Source of the DNA: Methanocorpusculum sp.
Lineage (GTDB): Archaea; Halobacteriota; Methanomicrobia; Methanomicrobiales; Methanocorpusculaceae
Direction: 5' to 3'
Assembly (NCBI GenBank): GCA_017408885.1
Contig: JAFQTT010000011.1
Coordinates: 1 to 64,000, forward strand
Length of the DNA stretch: 64,000 nt
Position numbers and translations under genes: made by a program. The notes under the pieces are model-generated. The model saw only the letters and a list, made by a program, of their open reading frames with translations, searched no databases and was not told where the DNA came from. Positions 15,751-24,290 of this stretch are shown here, one piece after another. How positions within the stretch are numbered: position 1 is the stretch's first letter; each line of letters starts with the position of its first letter.

Positions 15751-17417
15751 AACGCCCTGCAATTCTTCCATTTGTCCTTGCGGGACTTGCACTTATTCTC
15801 TTTGCAGTAGTTCTTGGACTCAGCGGAGGAACAGTTCTCTATGAAGCATCAGATGATGCATTTTCTCCATCTCACAAAGATGTTAGCGCAATCTCTGTGA
15901 TGACAACGGAAGAAGCTGAGACGATTAGTCCTCTCATGATGGAAATCATGAAGCAGAGTCTGAAAACAGCTCTCGAGATTGATGCAAAAGACTTTGAGTT
16001 CTCTGAGCGTGAACTGAAAAATCTTGAAAATATCGTAAATCGGCTGAAAACCAACAATGGAAAAATCAAACTTGGCAACACAGAGATTAATGATTTCCGT
16101 ATTTCATCTGAAGAGTTAAGCATTGCCCTTGAGGTATTAAACTCAGACATTGCAAGGATAGAAGAGATTCGACAGAACATCCGTAACGGCGCAGTGAGTT
16201 CTTCTGATTTATCATCTCTCTATGCAGAGATTCAGCAGTTATCCAAAGAAATCAGTCTGACGGCTGATACTTACTCTGAAACTGCGGAAACAATGATTGA
16301 GATTGCTCAGAATCAGAATCTTGACACATCATCTCTGGAAGAGTCGATTGATGTGGTAAAGAAATTTGCAGAGTCATCACTTTCCAGTGTTGGTTCGATG
16401 AGACCAAGTACTTCAGACTTGAAAATTCTCTTCACACTTTCTGGAGATACGTTTGCGTATGGTGACACTCTGGTAATCGAAGGAACATCCCGTTTATCAG
16501 GTCTGCATGAGATTTATCTTGACACACGTGTGTGGGGTTCAGTAAATTTACCAGAACCAGGTTCCTTCTCTAAGAGTTTCAAGATTACCAATGTCTCCAA
16601 AGGACAGCATACTATTTCCATTCTGAGTCAGGGACATACTTCCAAACAGGACACCATACGTGTAATCACAACTAACACCACGATATTCATTGATTCTGCA
16701 AAAGTGAGCGGAAACTCGGTTGAAATCACAGGAGGTCTGAAGACTGTTCATGACATTTGGGTATCCGGTGCAAAAGTTGACGTGTATGCTGATGGTGTAG
16801 GTCTTCTTGGAACAAGCACTACGAACAGCAACGGAGTATTTTCAGTTCAGGCAGAACTTGAAGACGGAGAATATCAAGTGTATGCTGAATTCTCTGACTT
16901 CTCTTTCCCGCTCGAAGAAAGTGTGAGTGAGCCAATCACAGTGAAAGTCTCATCATCCTTCCTTCTTCCAATCTTAGGGGCAGCAGTTCTTGGTGTTGCC
17001 GCATTTATTGGCGTTAGGATTTTCAGGAAGAGAAAGATATCTTCAATCCCTGAAGCTGTTGGATTTGATGTTGATGTTGTACGGGCAGTAACACCATCCC
17101 CTGCAAAAGGAATTGTAAAAGCAATCCGAAAAATCATTAGTGGACATGCAAAGATTGAGGACTCAGACAAACTGCGTGTTCTCTACCGTGAGACCATATC
17201 TCAAATTGCCTCATATGAGGAGATTAGGGACATTGAGGTAAAGACACCGCGCGAGATTCTTAGTGAAATATCTATGCAGACTTCAGGAATCAGTTCATTT
17301 ATGACAGAATACGAATATCTGCATTATGCAGACGTCACGGTTTCAGAAACCGATTTGGAGAAGATGAAAAATCTTGCCGCAGAAATTCTGGAGAGTTATC
17401 ATGAAGAAAACAGCTAA
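15747..17417 (+). CDS. Surface protein with coiled coil, Ig-like repeats and cytoplasmic DUF4129-like domain
   Basis: 556 aa. Signal or membrane helix at 8-28; a long helical, coiled-coil-prone ectodomain (about 45-215); beta-rich Ig-like modules (about 225-400: GDTFAYGDTLVIEGTSRL, later VSGNSVEITGGL); a membrane helix (FLLPILGAAVLGVAAFIGV, about 405-424); then a cytoplasmic domain ending KTPREILSEI and FMTEYEYLHYAD that resembles DUF4129. Proteins of this plan are common next to MoxR/DUF58 genes. It may be a sensor or scaffold in the envelope. It overlaps the genes on both sides. Confidence 0.7.
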   Translation: MKRPAILPFVLAGLALILFAVVLGLSGGTVLYEASDDAFSPSHKDVSAISVMTTEEAETISPLMMEIMKQSLKTALEIDAKDFEFSERELKNLENIVNRLKTNNGKIKLGNTEINDFRISSEELSIALEVLNSDIARIEEIRQNIRNGAVSSSDLSSLYAEIQQLSKEISLTADTYSETAETMIEIAQNQNLDTSSLEESIDVVKKFAESSLSSVGSMRPSTSDLKILFTLSGDTFAYGDTLVIEGTSRLSGLHEIYLDTRVWGSVNLPEPGSFSKSFKITNVSKGQHTISILSQGHTSKQDTIRVITTNTTIFIDSAKVSGNSVEITGGLKTVHDIWVSGAKVDVYADGVGLLGTSTTNSNGVFSVQAELEDGEYQVYAEFSDFSFPLEESVSEPITVKVSSSFLLPILGAAVLGVAAFIGVRIFRKRKISSIPEAVGFDVDVVRAVTPSPAKGIVKAIRKIISGHAKIEDSDKLRVLYRETISQIASYEEIRDIEVKTPREILSEISMQTSGISSFMTEYEYLHYADVTVSETDLEKMKNLAAEILESYHEENS

Positions 17418-18471
17418 AATTATCACAGTGCTTCTCCTGACAATGTTGCTCTCAGCAGTAGTTGTCCCTGCTGTATCAGCAGATACTTCCATGCAGCCAT
17501 GGGAAGAGGAGTTTTTAAACAAGTACGGTGAGTACTGGATGTACGAAGAGTATGGAAATGTATGGTTTGATTACTTCTACTATGAAGATGACATGGACAC
17601 ATACAACGAACTTCTGCAGAAATACCAGATGTTATGGGAGTTGTATGATAAATTCCCATCTTCATTAGAGTTCTGGGAAGCAGAGTTCCTGCTTGAGTAC
17701 GGCAATATAGAGATGTACGAAGAGTATGGAGAATACTGGTTCGATTATTACCTCTACAATGAATATCAGCCGGAACGTTATGCCGAACTTTCCAGAATGT
17801 TTAAGGAGCTGAAAGCAGAGCATACTGAATTAGAGATTATTGAAAATCCTATTCAGAATGAGACTAACATAACTACATCGAATATTACCAATATCACTCT
17901 CCAGAACACAACAAATACCACTGTCCTAAATATCACCAATACAACTATTCAGAATGTCACAGAAAAACCGGAACAGAATGTAACAGTACCACTGGATTCG
18001 GATAATGAATTTCCGGTTGTTCCGCTTGTTATTGCTGCAATATTAGTTGTTCTTCTTGCTGCAGCAGGAGCATTCATTTTCGTAAAACAGAAGCGCTCTG
18101 CATCTGACAACACTGAAGATTTACCATCTAAGCCCGTAGTTGAGCCTGTAAAAGATGAAGTAAAAGCCGCAGCAGTCAAATCTGAAGATACAGAGAAAAC
18201 AGTTGAGGTTCCTGTAATCAAACCGAAAGCAGAAGTTCCGCTTACCACACCAAAAGAGTGTTATTCAGCAGTAGCTTCATCTCTCGCAGATAAACACGGA
18301 ATCCCGCACAGTGAGTCCCTCACACCAAGACAGCTTCTCGAATTTGGAGAACCAACCGCTGAATTAACTGAGTTCATCAAACTCTACGAGCAGATTCGCT
18401 ACGCACCAAAGACAGGCGAAGAAGATATCGCAAAACTTGCAGAACTCACAAGGAAAATTCTAAAACAGTAA
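17401..18471 (+). CDS. Secreted/anchored protein with twin Trp/Tyr-rich repeats and DUF4129-like tail
   Basis: 356 aa from ATG 17401, overlapping the previous stop by 17 bp. Signal peptide 1-25 (AVVVPAVSA), then two repeats of about 60 residues: WEEEFLNKYGEYWMYEEYGN and WEAEFLLEYGNIEMYEEYGE. A linker full of N-x-T sequons (NITNITLQNTTNTT) is likely N-glycosylated. A membrane helix (about 205-228) leads to a cytoplasmic tail with LTPRQLLEFGEP and LYEQIRYAP, DUF4129-like. It shares this tail type with the gene before, so the two may be alternative surface subunits. Confidence 0.7.
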   Translation: MKKTAKIITVLLLTMLLSAVVVPAVSADTSMQPWEEEFLNKYGEYWMYEEYGNVWFDYFYYEDDMDTYNELLQKYQMLWELYDKFPSSLEFWEAEFLLEYGNIEMYEEYGEYWFDYYLYNEYQPERYAELSRMFKELKAEHTELEIIENPIQNETNITTSNITNITLQNTTNTTVLNITNTTIQNVTEKPEQNVTVPLDSDNEFPVVPLVIAAILVVLLAAAGAFIFVKQKRSASDNTEDLPSKPVVEPVKDEVKAAAVKSEDTEKTVEVPVIKPKAEVPLTTPKECYSAVASSLADKHGIPHSESLTPRQLLEFGEPTAELTEFIKLYEQIRYAPKTGEEDIAKLAELTRKILKQ

Positions 18472-18475
18472 TCAC

Positions 18476-19330
18476 ATGAGAAAACTTACCGTTGTTGCCC
18501 TAATCGTAGTAATCCTCACAGCTGCTGTTACCCTTGGGCAGTTTGCCGGAACCTCAGATGAGTATTCACGATATAATTCCGGATGGAACGGAACATCAGA
18601 ATTTTTCGGTGACATATCTGACGCGCAGTGTGTGTGGGATGCTAAGGACATAAGCGGTAAGTCCGGCATCATGCTTCTCATAATTGCCCCGTCAGCTGAC
18701 TTCACAGGAGAGGGACTTTTAGAATATCTGCAATCCGGAAACACACTTCTCATATTTGATCAGGAAGGAAACGCAAACTCTTTCCTGACAGATATTGGAT
18801 GCAGTATACAGGTGCATGACGCAGAAGTACGTTCATCTAATATGGAGTACAAGGATTCCGGTCTGTTCCGTGCAGATGTTCTGGTAAACCTACTTGGAAC
18901 AAATGTTTCACATCTCTTCTTCAACTACCCTGGATATGTTACCGGAGGAGAGACGATTATCCAGACATCACATCTTGCATGGGTTGACAAAGACGGAGAC
19001 AACTCCGCAGACAAAGATGAGACACTGAAAGTTTATTCCCTTGCGGCATCAGAAACTATTAGCAACGGAAAGATTGTTGTTATTGCCGACCCGTCACTAT
19101 TTGTCAACAACATGCTTGACAGAAAGCACACGGAAAACATGGCTGTACTCTCTGCTCTCCTTGCAGAAGACATGTATGTTTATCAGGCAGAAACAAAAAC
19201 CACAGACGGAGGGGGAATTACAGGGTTACTCTCCCTCCTTCATAAGTTCCCGGCAGCAGGAGTTGGGCTCTTTGGCATCATCTTCCTTGGAGGAGGAATC
19301 ATTTACCTTTGGAGAAGGAGTAAATCATGA
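18476..19330 (+). CDS. DUF4350-like membrane protein
   Basis: 284 aa. An N-terminal helix (residues 4-22) and a C-terminal helix (about 255-278) flank an external GATase-like domain: SGIMLLIIAPSADFTGEGLL, SGNTLLIFDQEGNANSF, and GKIVVIADPSLFVNNML. This is the DUF4350 pattern (IFT52/GIFT-related fold) regularly found with MoxR and DUF58 genes. It lacks obvious catalytic residues. Its stop overlaps the moxR start (ATGA). Confidence 0.75.
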   Translation: MRKLTVVALIVVILTAAVTLGQFAGTSDEYSRYNSGWNGTSEFFGDISDAQCVWDAKDISGKSGIMLLIIAPSADFTGEGLLEYLQSGNTLLIFDQEGNANSFLTDIGCSIQVHDAEVRSSNMEYKDSGLFRADVLVNLLGTNVSHLFFNYPGYVTGGETIIQTSHLAWVDKDGDNSADKDETLKVYSLAASETISNGKIVVIADPSLFVNNMLDRKHTENMAVLSALLAEDMYVYQAETKTTDGGGITGLLSLLHKFPAAGVGLFGIIFLGGGIIYLWRRSKS

Positions 19331-20289
19331 GTGAAAAAACAGATATGAAAGAAGTACGCGAATTCTACGAAAAGATGCAGGAGTCTCTGCAGAAGTTTAT
19401 CGTAGGATATGATGAGCTTATTAACACATTAACCATTGCCCTCTTAAGTGACGGCACGATTATCATCGAAGGAGTTCCGGGAACAGCAAAGACCAGTGCC
19501 TGCAAACTCTTCGCTAAAAAGATTGGCGGAACTTTTGGCCGTCTGCAGGGTGCTGTTGATATTCAGCCGATTGATATCCTTGGAATGCGGACATATACTA
19601 AAGAAGGCGGTTTCACCTTTACCAAAGGTCCTGTATTCTCAAACATCTTCTTAGTAGATGAGATGAACCGCTTAACTCCAAAGGCACAGGGTGCTCTTCT
19701 TGAGGCTATTGCAGAGCGTCAGGTAACCATTGATAACGAGCGTTACCAGCTTAGCAGTCCATTTATGGTTATCGCCACTCAGAACCCGTATGAAATGGAA
19801 GGTACCTTCATGCTTATCGAAGCACAGAAGGACAGATTCACCTACAACGTACAGGTAAACCCGCTTTCTGCCGAGGACGAGATGAAAATCCTTGCCCGTG
19901 ATATGAAGCGGGATTTAGATTTAAAGAGTCTGCTTGCCAAAGAGATTGCCATTACAACTCCAGAGAATATCGCAAAAATGCAGGAAGCTGTCCGCACAGT
20001 CTATGCAAGTGAGGATATCTTAGGATACATTGCAGATTTAGTAACTGCAACCAGAAAACACAGTGATGTAAAACTTGGAGTCAGTACCAGGGGCTCTCTT
20101 GCCCTCCTGCGCGGAGCTCAGGCATATGCCGCAATTCAGGGAAGAGATTATATCATCCCGGATGATGTAAAACACCTTGTTCCATATGTTTTCTCACACC
20201 GCATTATGCTGAAACGTGAGGCACAGCTTACAGGTGTTACAGTACCATCTGTTATCTCTGCAATTCTTGAATCAGTCCCAGTGAGATAA
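19327..20289 (+). CDS. MoxR-family AAA+ ATPase
   Basis: 320 aa. Walker A GVPGTAKTS (about 50-58), Walker B FLVDEMNRL, sensor IATQNPYEMEGTF, and the C-terminal lid with YIIPDDVKHLVPYVFSHR, all as in MoxR. MoxR ATPases act as chaperones that remodel VWA-type proteins; the DUF58 gene just downstream is the expected partner. It is a full-length, intact copy. Confidence 0.9.
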   Translation: MSEKTDMKEVREFYEKMQESLQKFIVGYDELINTLTIALLSDGTIIIEGVPGTAKTSACKLFAKKIGGTFGRLQGAVDIQPIDILGMRTYTKEGGFTFTKGPVFSNIFLVDEMNRLTPKAQGALLEAIAERQVTIDNERYQLSSPFMVIATQNPYEMEGTFMLIEAQKDRFTYNVQVNPLSAEDEMKILARDMKRDLDLKSLLAKEIAITTPENIAKMQEAVRTVYASEDILGYIADLVTATRKHSDVKLGVSTRGSLALLRGAQAYAAIQGRDYIIPDDVKHLVPYVFSHRIMLKREAQLTGVTVPSVISAILESVPVR

Positions 20290-20294
20290 GCAGT

Positions 20295-21587
20295 ATGTAT
20301 CCAACCCCGCTTTCCCTTCTCCTTCTCCTTTTTGCGGTGCCGGCATTTGTATATGCATGGCTTATGAACAGTGGGAATGCTGCTGCTGTCGGGCTTGGTA
20401 TCCTTGCTTTTCTTCTGATTCGCGGTCTCTCTTTCCTGAAGGAACTGCGCTCATATACTGAATCTCTTATAATCTCCCGTGAAGCAGACTCTGCAATTTT
20501 AACTCAGGGAGGGCACGTCCGGGTAACGACATCAGTTTCCGCCAAAAAAACAGACCTCTCTGTATCTATCTCTGATGTTCCGCCGACAGGTTCTGTTCTT
20601 GTTCAGGGAACTCTCGACATAAAAAACGGAAATACAGAATACCTTCTAAGAATTCCTGTTTCCGGCCGCTCTTCCTTTGGAGGAATCTCTGTTTCAGCTC
20701 AGGATTCGTTCTTCAAAACAACAATCCCTGTACCTTATGCAAAATCCCCCGAGCTGAAGGTCTATTCTGCAGGAATCGCTGCGACCTTTAATCAGGATGG
20801 ATTTTCACCAATTGATGATGCCAAAGAGCGCGATTACTTTGCATTAATTTCCGGAACTGAGGCAAGGTATTACCGCCCATATGCTGTAGGAGACAATGTA
20901 TCAGATATCAACTGGAAGCTTTCTGCAAAATATGACGAGCTCTATGTTCAGATGAGAACTGATTCTTCAGGGGCTAATCCAATTCTGGTTTTCGATTTGC
21001 CGGAAGAAGGAACTCCTGAAAAAACAGTTGCCGCTTTTGCTGATGCGGCTGTCGGTGCTATTGAGCGGCTGAACAGGAGAGATTCATATCCTGTTATTGT
21101 CTACAGTGGTGCAGACTGTCTCTGGATTGGAACATCTAAGCATAAGGAGGAGATTTTCGCACGTCTTTCCCTTGCCGGAAAAATACGTCGCGAAACCGCA
21201 CTTTTCCGTCACAGACATGTTGCATCACTCATGAAAGAGGCATCTTCTATTCCGGAGAAAAATGACTTCTCAGTGAAAATCAAGAATGCATTATCTTTCT
21301 CCCACAAGAGATACCCGACCACATTTGAGCAGAACATCAAACACATCACCTCTGAAGCAACGCTTTTAGAGAACTCTGAGCGTACTTCTCTTGATGATAC
21401 CAGCATCTATGTAGTCTCCTGTGCTCTTGGAGATATCAGTAATCTCTCCTATCTTATCGCTGACGCAACAGTACAGCAAAGAGACGTAGTCTTCATTCTT
21501 GGAGGAATCCGTGATACCGAGCGTGAAAAGCAGGTCATATCTGCACTCTATTCGGCAGGGGCTGCATCTGTGGAGGTTCTGTCATGA
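20295..21587 (+). CDS. DUF58 (VWA-like) protein
   Basis: 430 aa. Two N-terminal membrane helices (about 5-40), a beta-rich part, then the DUF58 core RYYRPYAVGDNVSDINWKL and NPILVFDLPEEG, followed by a VWA-like fold. DUF58 proteins are the usual MoxR clients. The spacer from moxR is 5 bp. It ends in an ATGA overlap with the next gene. Confidence 0.85.
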   Translation: MYPTPLSLLLLLFAVPAFVYAWLMNSGNAAAVGLGILAFLLIRGLSFLKELRSYTESLIISREADSAILTQGGHVRVTTSVSAKKTDLSVSISDVPPTGSVLVQGTLDIKNGNTEYLLRIPVSGRSSFGGISVSAQDSFFKTTIPVPYAKSPELKVYSAGIAATFNQDGFSPIDDAKERDYFALISGTEARYYRPYAVGDNVSDINWKLSAKYDELYVQMRTDSSGANPILVFDLPEEGTPEKTVAAFADAAVGAIERLNRRDSYPVIVYSGADCLWIGTSKHKEEIFARLSLAGKIRRETALFRHRHVASLMKEASSIPEKNDFSVKIKNALSFSHKRYPTTFEQNIKHITSEATLLENSERTSLDDTSIYVVSCALGDISNLSYLIADATVQQRDVVFILGGIRDTEREKQVISALYSAGAASVEVLS

Positions 21588-22027
21588 TTTCAAAAGTATT
21601 TGCAATACTCTTTGCTGTCTTTGGTGTACTTCTTGCATGGACATCAACATACATCCCGGCAGCAATATTTGCCGTATTGTATCTTGTCTTCTTCTTTATT
21701 CCGCTGAAGAACTTCGAGACACGTTTTATCCTGATTGCCGCATCAGGTCTTCCGCTTATCTTAGCATCAGGAAACCCGATATTTACCGGAATAGTATCAC
21801 TTATCCTTCTGCTTTCTCTGCTGAGCGTAACTGATGCTCTGTCCAGAAAAACCATTGTCTTTGCTGTGGTTTCTGCTGTTGCTGCCGGGCTTTGTGCTTT
21901 CCAGTCCGCGGCAGTTGTTGCTGTAATAATTAGTATCGTCTTCGTAATTCTTGGTGTATATATCCTCTTTATTACTGAGTACAGAATACGGAAAAAACTC
22001 AGGGTGAATCCTCATGAACGTATTTAA
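21584..22027 (+). CDS. Multi-spanning membrane protein of the envelope cluster
   Basis: 147 aa with about five hydrophobic segments over almost the whole length and a short basic tail (RIRKKLRVNPHERI). No recognised family. It overlaps both neighbours, so it belongs to the operon. Confidence 0.6.
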   Translation: MISKVFAILFAVFGVLLAWTSTYIPAAIFAVLYLVFFFIPLKNFETRFILIAASGLPLILASGNPIFTGIVSLILLLSLLSVTDALSRKTIVFAVVSAVAAGLCAFQSAAVVAVIISIVFVILGVYILFITEYRIRKKLRVNPHERI

Positions 22028-22793
22028 AAACACTACCCACCTTGCTTCAGGAATACTCTTTGCCGCATCAGTTGTGGTTTTCCTGATTACTGCTCTGACC
22101 AACCGCGGAGATATGACAAGTGCAGTCCTTGTACTCTGCGGATTTATGCTCCTCGTAACAGGAGTGTTTATTCTGATTACTGCAGAACGTACTCCAATGC
22201 CGGCGTTCTTAACAGAACTTATGCCTGTTCAGGGAACTGTAAACCTTGCGCGCGCATTCGCAGACTTAGGTGTTACAAGCAGTACTCTTCACCGCTATCT
22301 TCCGGAATCAGGCAATGTAATCCAGATTAACCCGGTAACCGGCGGAAAAATCCCAAACCTTCCAGAAGATACAACATTTATCACCATTGGTGAATGGAAC
22401 GGTATTTCATACCCTGCAATCTCCTCTCCACTCCTTATGAAACTGAAAAAGGATGATCATTTATCTGTTCCAAAGAACAACTTCGAGATGCTCTCCACGT
22501 GTCTTTCTGAGGTATTCTCAGATTGCCTTGCTGTTGCAGAAAAGGTTTCTGTGGTTAAGAATGACAAATCCATTGTCATTACACTGAATAAGTTCTCCCC
22601 TGTATCTCTTTGTCAAGCAATACAGGAGATATCTCCAAAATGCTGTACTATGGTAGGATGTCCTATCTGCAGTCTTGCGGCATCTATTATTGCAGAAAGT
22701 GAAGAGATGGATGTATTATCAGACAGCGCAGAACTTTCAGGTACTACTCTTACGCTTGTATTCAGTCTATATGCTTCCGAGGTGCGCGCATGA
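22014..22793 (+). CDS. Membrane protein with cysteine motif
   Basis: 259 aa. Two N-terminal membrane helices (about 12-30 and 36-58) are followed by a soluble domain of about 195 residues. Near the end is PKCCTMVGCPICSLAASI, four cysteines in CC-x4-C-x2-C spacing that could bind a metal or cluster. No family recognised. It overlaps the gene before by 14 bp and the gene after by ATGA. Confidence 0.6.
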   Translation: MNVFKNTTHLASGILFAASVVVFLITALTNRGDMTSAVLVLCGFMLLVTGVFILITAERTPMPAFLTELMPVQGTVNLARAFADLGVTSSTLHRYLPESGNVIQINPVTGGKIPNLPEDTTFITIGEWNGISYPAISSPLLMKLKKDDHLSVPKNNFEMLSTCLSEVFSDCLAVAEKVSVVKNDKSIVITLNKFSPVSLCQAIQEISPKCCTMVGCPICSLAASIIAESEEMDVLSDSAELSGTTLTLVFSLYASEVRA

Positions 22794-22969
22794 GTGATAC
22801 TGATAAAATTGATCACCCGCGTATGATATTCGGCGCGGTTGGTTTAGCCATGGGTGTAGCCACCCTGGTTCTTTCCATTCTCAATGCGGTTGAACCTGAC
22901 ACAGCTGTTTTATTCCTGTCAATTAGCGTAATCTGTTTTGGAATATCTGCTTTGATGCCAAAACGTTAA
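22790..22969 (+). CDS. 59-aa two-helix membrane protein
   Basis: A short gene that an ordinary length cutoff would miss. It starts with MSDTDKIDHPRMIFGAVGLA and ends FGISALMPKR. Two hydrophobic helices (about 13-32 and 40-55). The ATG overlaps the previous stop (ATGA), as between most genes in this operon, which strongly supports it being real. It closes the nine-gene envelope cluster. Confidence 0.65.
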   Translation: MSDTDKIDHPRMIFGAVGLAMGVATLVLSILNAVEPDTAVLFLSISVICFGISALMPKR

Positions 22970-23010
22970 CTGTTAATATCTGAATTCACATACAAGAGGA
23001 TATCAGGAAC

Positions 23011-23595
23011 ATGCTTTACGAACTGTATGAAAAACGAATTAGAGACGGTTTAACAGTTTTTCCAAGAGAAATTTGTCTCATGATTTCAGGAGATGAATTG
23101 GAAAGAGATTCATCTAAACTTCTCGAAATTCTGCAGTGGGTAAAAGAATTTCCAGAAATAAAGTCCTGCATCATCCACATAAGCTCAGACTCTGAATACA
23201 TCCAGCTCCCGCTTTCAGAGATGGAAAAATACGCATCAATTCGCGTTAGTTCATCTCATGGTGAAGAGATGTACGGATGCGGAGCTTTGGATGTTCTAAT
23301 TGTTATCGGTAAATGCGGCAGACAGGAAATTTGTGATGCTGTATCAAAAATTGCAGAGTCTGGAATATCTCCAGAGGATATTACAGAAGAAACAATTGAA
23401 GAAAATCTGCTCTACAAAGTAACACCTGACTTCATAATTAAGACCGGTGGAAATCACCTAACAGACTTTTTAATCTGGCAGTCGGTATATTCAGAACTTT
23501 TCTTCTGTGATGTGAACTGGCACAAATTCCGTTATGTTGATTTCCTGCGGGCACTTCGTGACTTCCAGTCCAGGCAGCGCAGATTCGGTAAGTGA
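23011..23595 (+). CDS. cis-Prenyltransferase-like subunit lacking the catalytic N-terminal motif
   Basis: 194 aa. The C-terminal half is clearly UppS-like: PDFIIKTGGNHLTDFLIWQS, YSELFFCDVNWHKF, FLRALRDFQSRQRRFGK. The N-terminal catalytic block (normally xxMDGNRRxA, with the Asp that binds pyrophosphate) is replaced by ICLMISGDELERDSSK. The chain ends in RFG, an R-x-G motif like the one that non-catalytic Nus1/NgBR subunits lend to their catalytic partner. It is likely a non-catalytic partner of a heteromeric polyprenyl diphosphate synthase that makes the lipid carrier for glycosylation. No catalytic partner is in the window. Confidence 0.7.
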   Translation: MLYELYEKRIRDGLTVFPREICLMISGDELERDSSKLLEILQWVKEFPEIKSCIIHISSDSEYIQLPLSEMEKYASIRVSSSHGEEMYGCGALDVLIVIGKCGRQEICDAVSKIAESGISPEDITEETIEENLLYKVTPDFIIKTGGNHLTDFLIWQSVYSELFFCDVNWHKFRYVDFLRALRDFQSRQRRFGK

Positions 23596-23599
23596 GAAC

Positions 23600-23609
23600 A
23601 ATTATATAT
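23600..23609 (+). promoter_or_regulatory. TATA box of the signal peptidase gene
   Basis: AATTATATATT centred about 29 nt before ATG 23635, which implies a leaderless transcript and argues for that start over the TTG six bases earlier. Confidence 0.55.
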
Positions 23610-23634
23610 TCTCACATCAAACCCCTTTTTGCGT

Positions 23635-24288
23635 ATGTCGCTTCAAGACCTTCTTCATCCAAAAAGTGAGGGTGCATCTTTTGTCAGAGACATTATCGTA
23701 ATTCTGCTGATTGTTGCAGGAATTGGTATTGTTCTTTTTGGTGTATCCGGAACCTGGCCCGCATTGGTTGCGGTAGAGTCAGGAAGTATGGAACCGAATC
23801 TTCCAACTTACAGCCTGGTTTTCGTTGTAGATGAAAACCGCTTTGGCGATTGGATGACGCAGGAGGAAGCGCAGGCGTCTGATGCCTCAAAAGTTTTCAA
23901 TGAGTATGGCGATGTAATTGTTTACCAGCCGAATGGTATGACTGGTGTAACGCCCATTATCCACCGGGCAATCACCACAGTTACGAAAGAAGAGTCCGAA
24001 GCACTCGGCTTTACAGGAGATGCAGCACATGCTGGTGTTATCACGAAAGGAGATAATGAAGTAACTAATCCATATCCAGATCAGTTCGGAAGTTTTCCAG
24101 GATATGGCATCTCCAGAATGGAGCCGGTGAAGGAAGAGTGGATTGTCGGTAAAGCTGTCTTTGCCATTCCGCTTATTGGATGGGTGCCCCTCCATCTAAT
24201 CGAAAGTATCCTGATTGCTGCGGTAATTATTGTCTGCATTGAGGTTGTAAGCAGGATTCTTGCAAAGCGCAAGAACCAGAAGAGGTAA
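23635..24288 (+). CDS. Signal peptidase I (archaeal Sec11 type)
   Basis: 217 aa from ATG 23635. Membrane helix 1 at about 20-42; the catalytic serine in VESGSMEPN (about residue 52), a histidine in IIHRAI and aspartate in TKGDNEVTNP, the Ser-His-Asp arrangement of archaeal enzymes in place of Ser-Lys. A second membrane helix at the C-terminus (LIESILIAAVIIVCIEVV). It removes signal peptides at the outer face of the membrane. cofH follows by 2 nt, possibly co-transcribed. Confidence 0.88.
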   Translation: MSLQDLLHPKSEGASFVRDIIVILLIVAGIGIVLFGVSGTWPALVAVESGSMEPNLPTYSLVFVVDENRFGDWMTQEEAQASDASKVFNEYGDVIVYQPNGMTGVTPIIHRAITTVTKEESEALGFTGDAAHAGVITKGDNEVTNPYPDQFGSFPGYGISRMEPVKEEWIVGKAVFAIPLIGWVPLHLIESILIAAVIIVCIEVVSRILAKRKNQKR

Positions 24289-24290
24289 TC

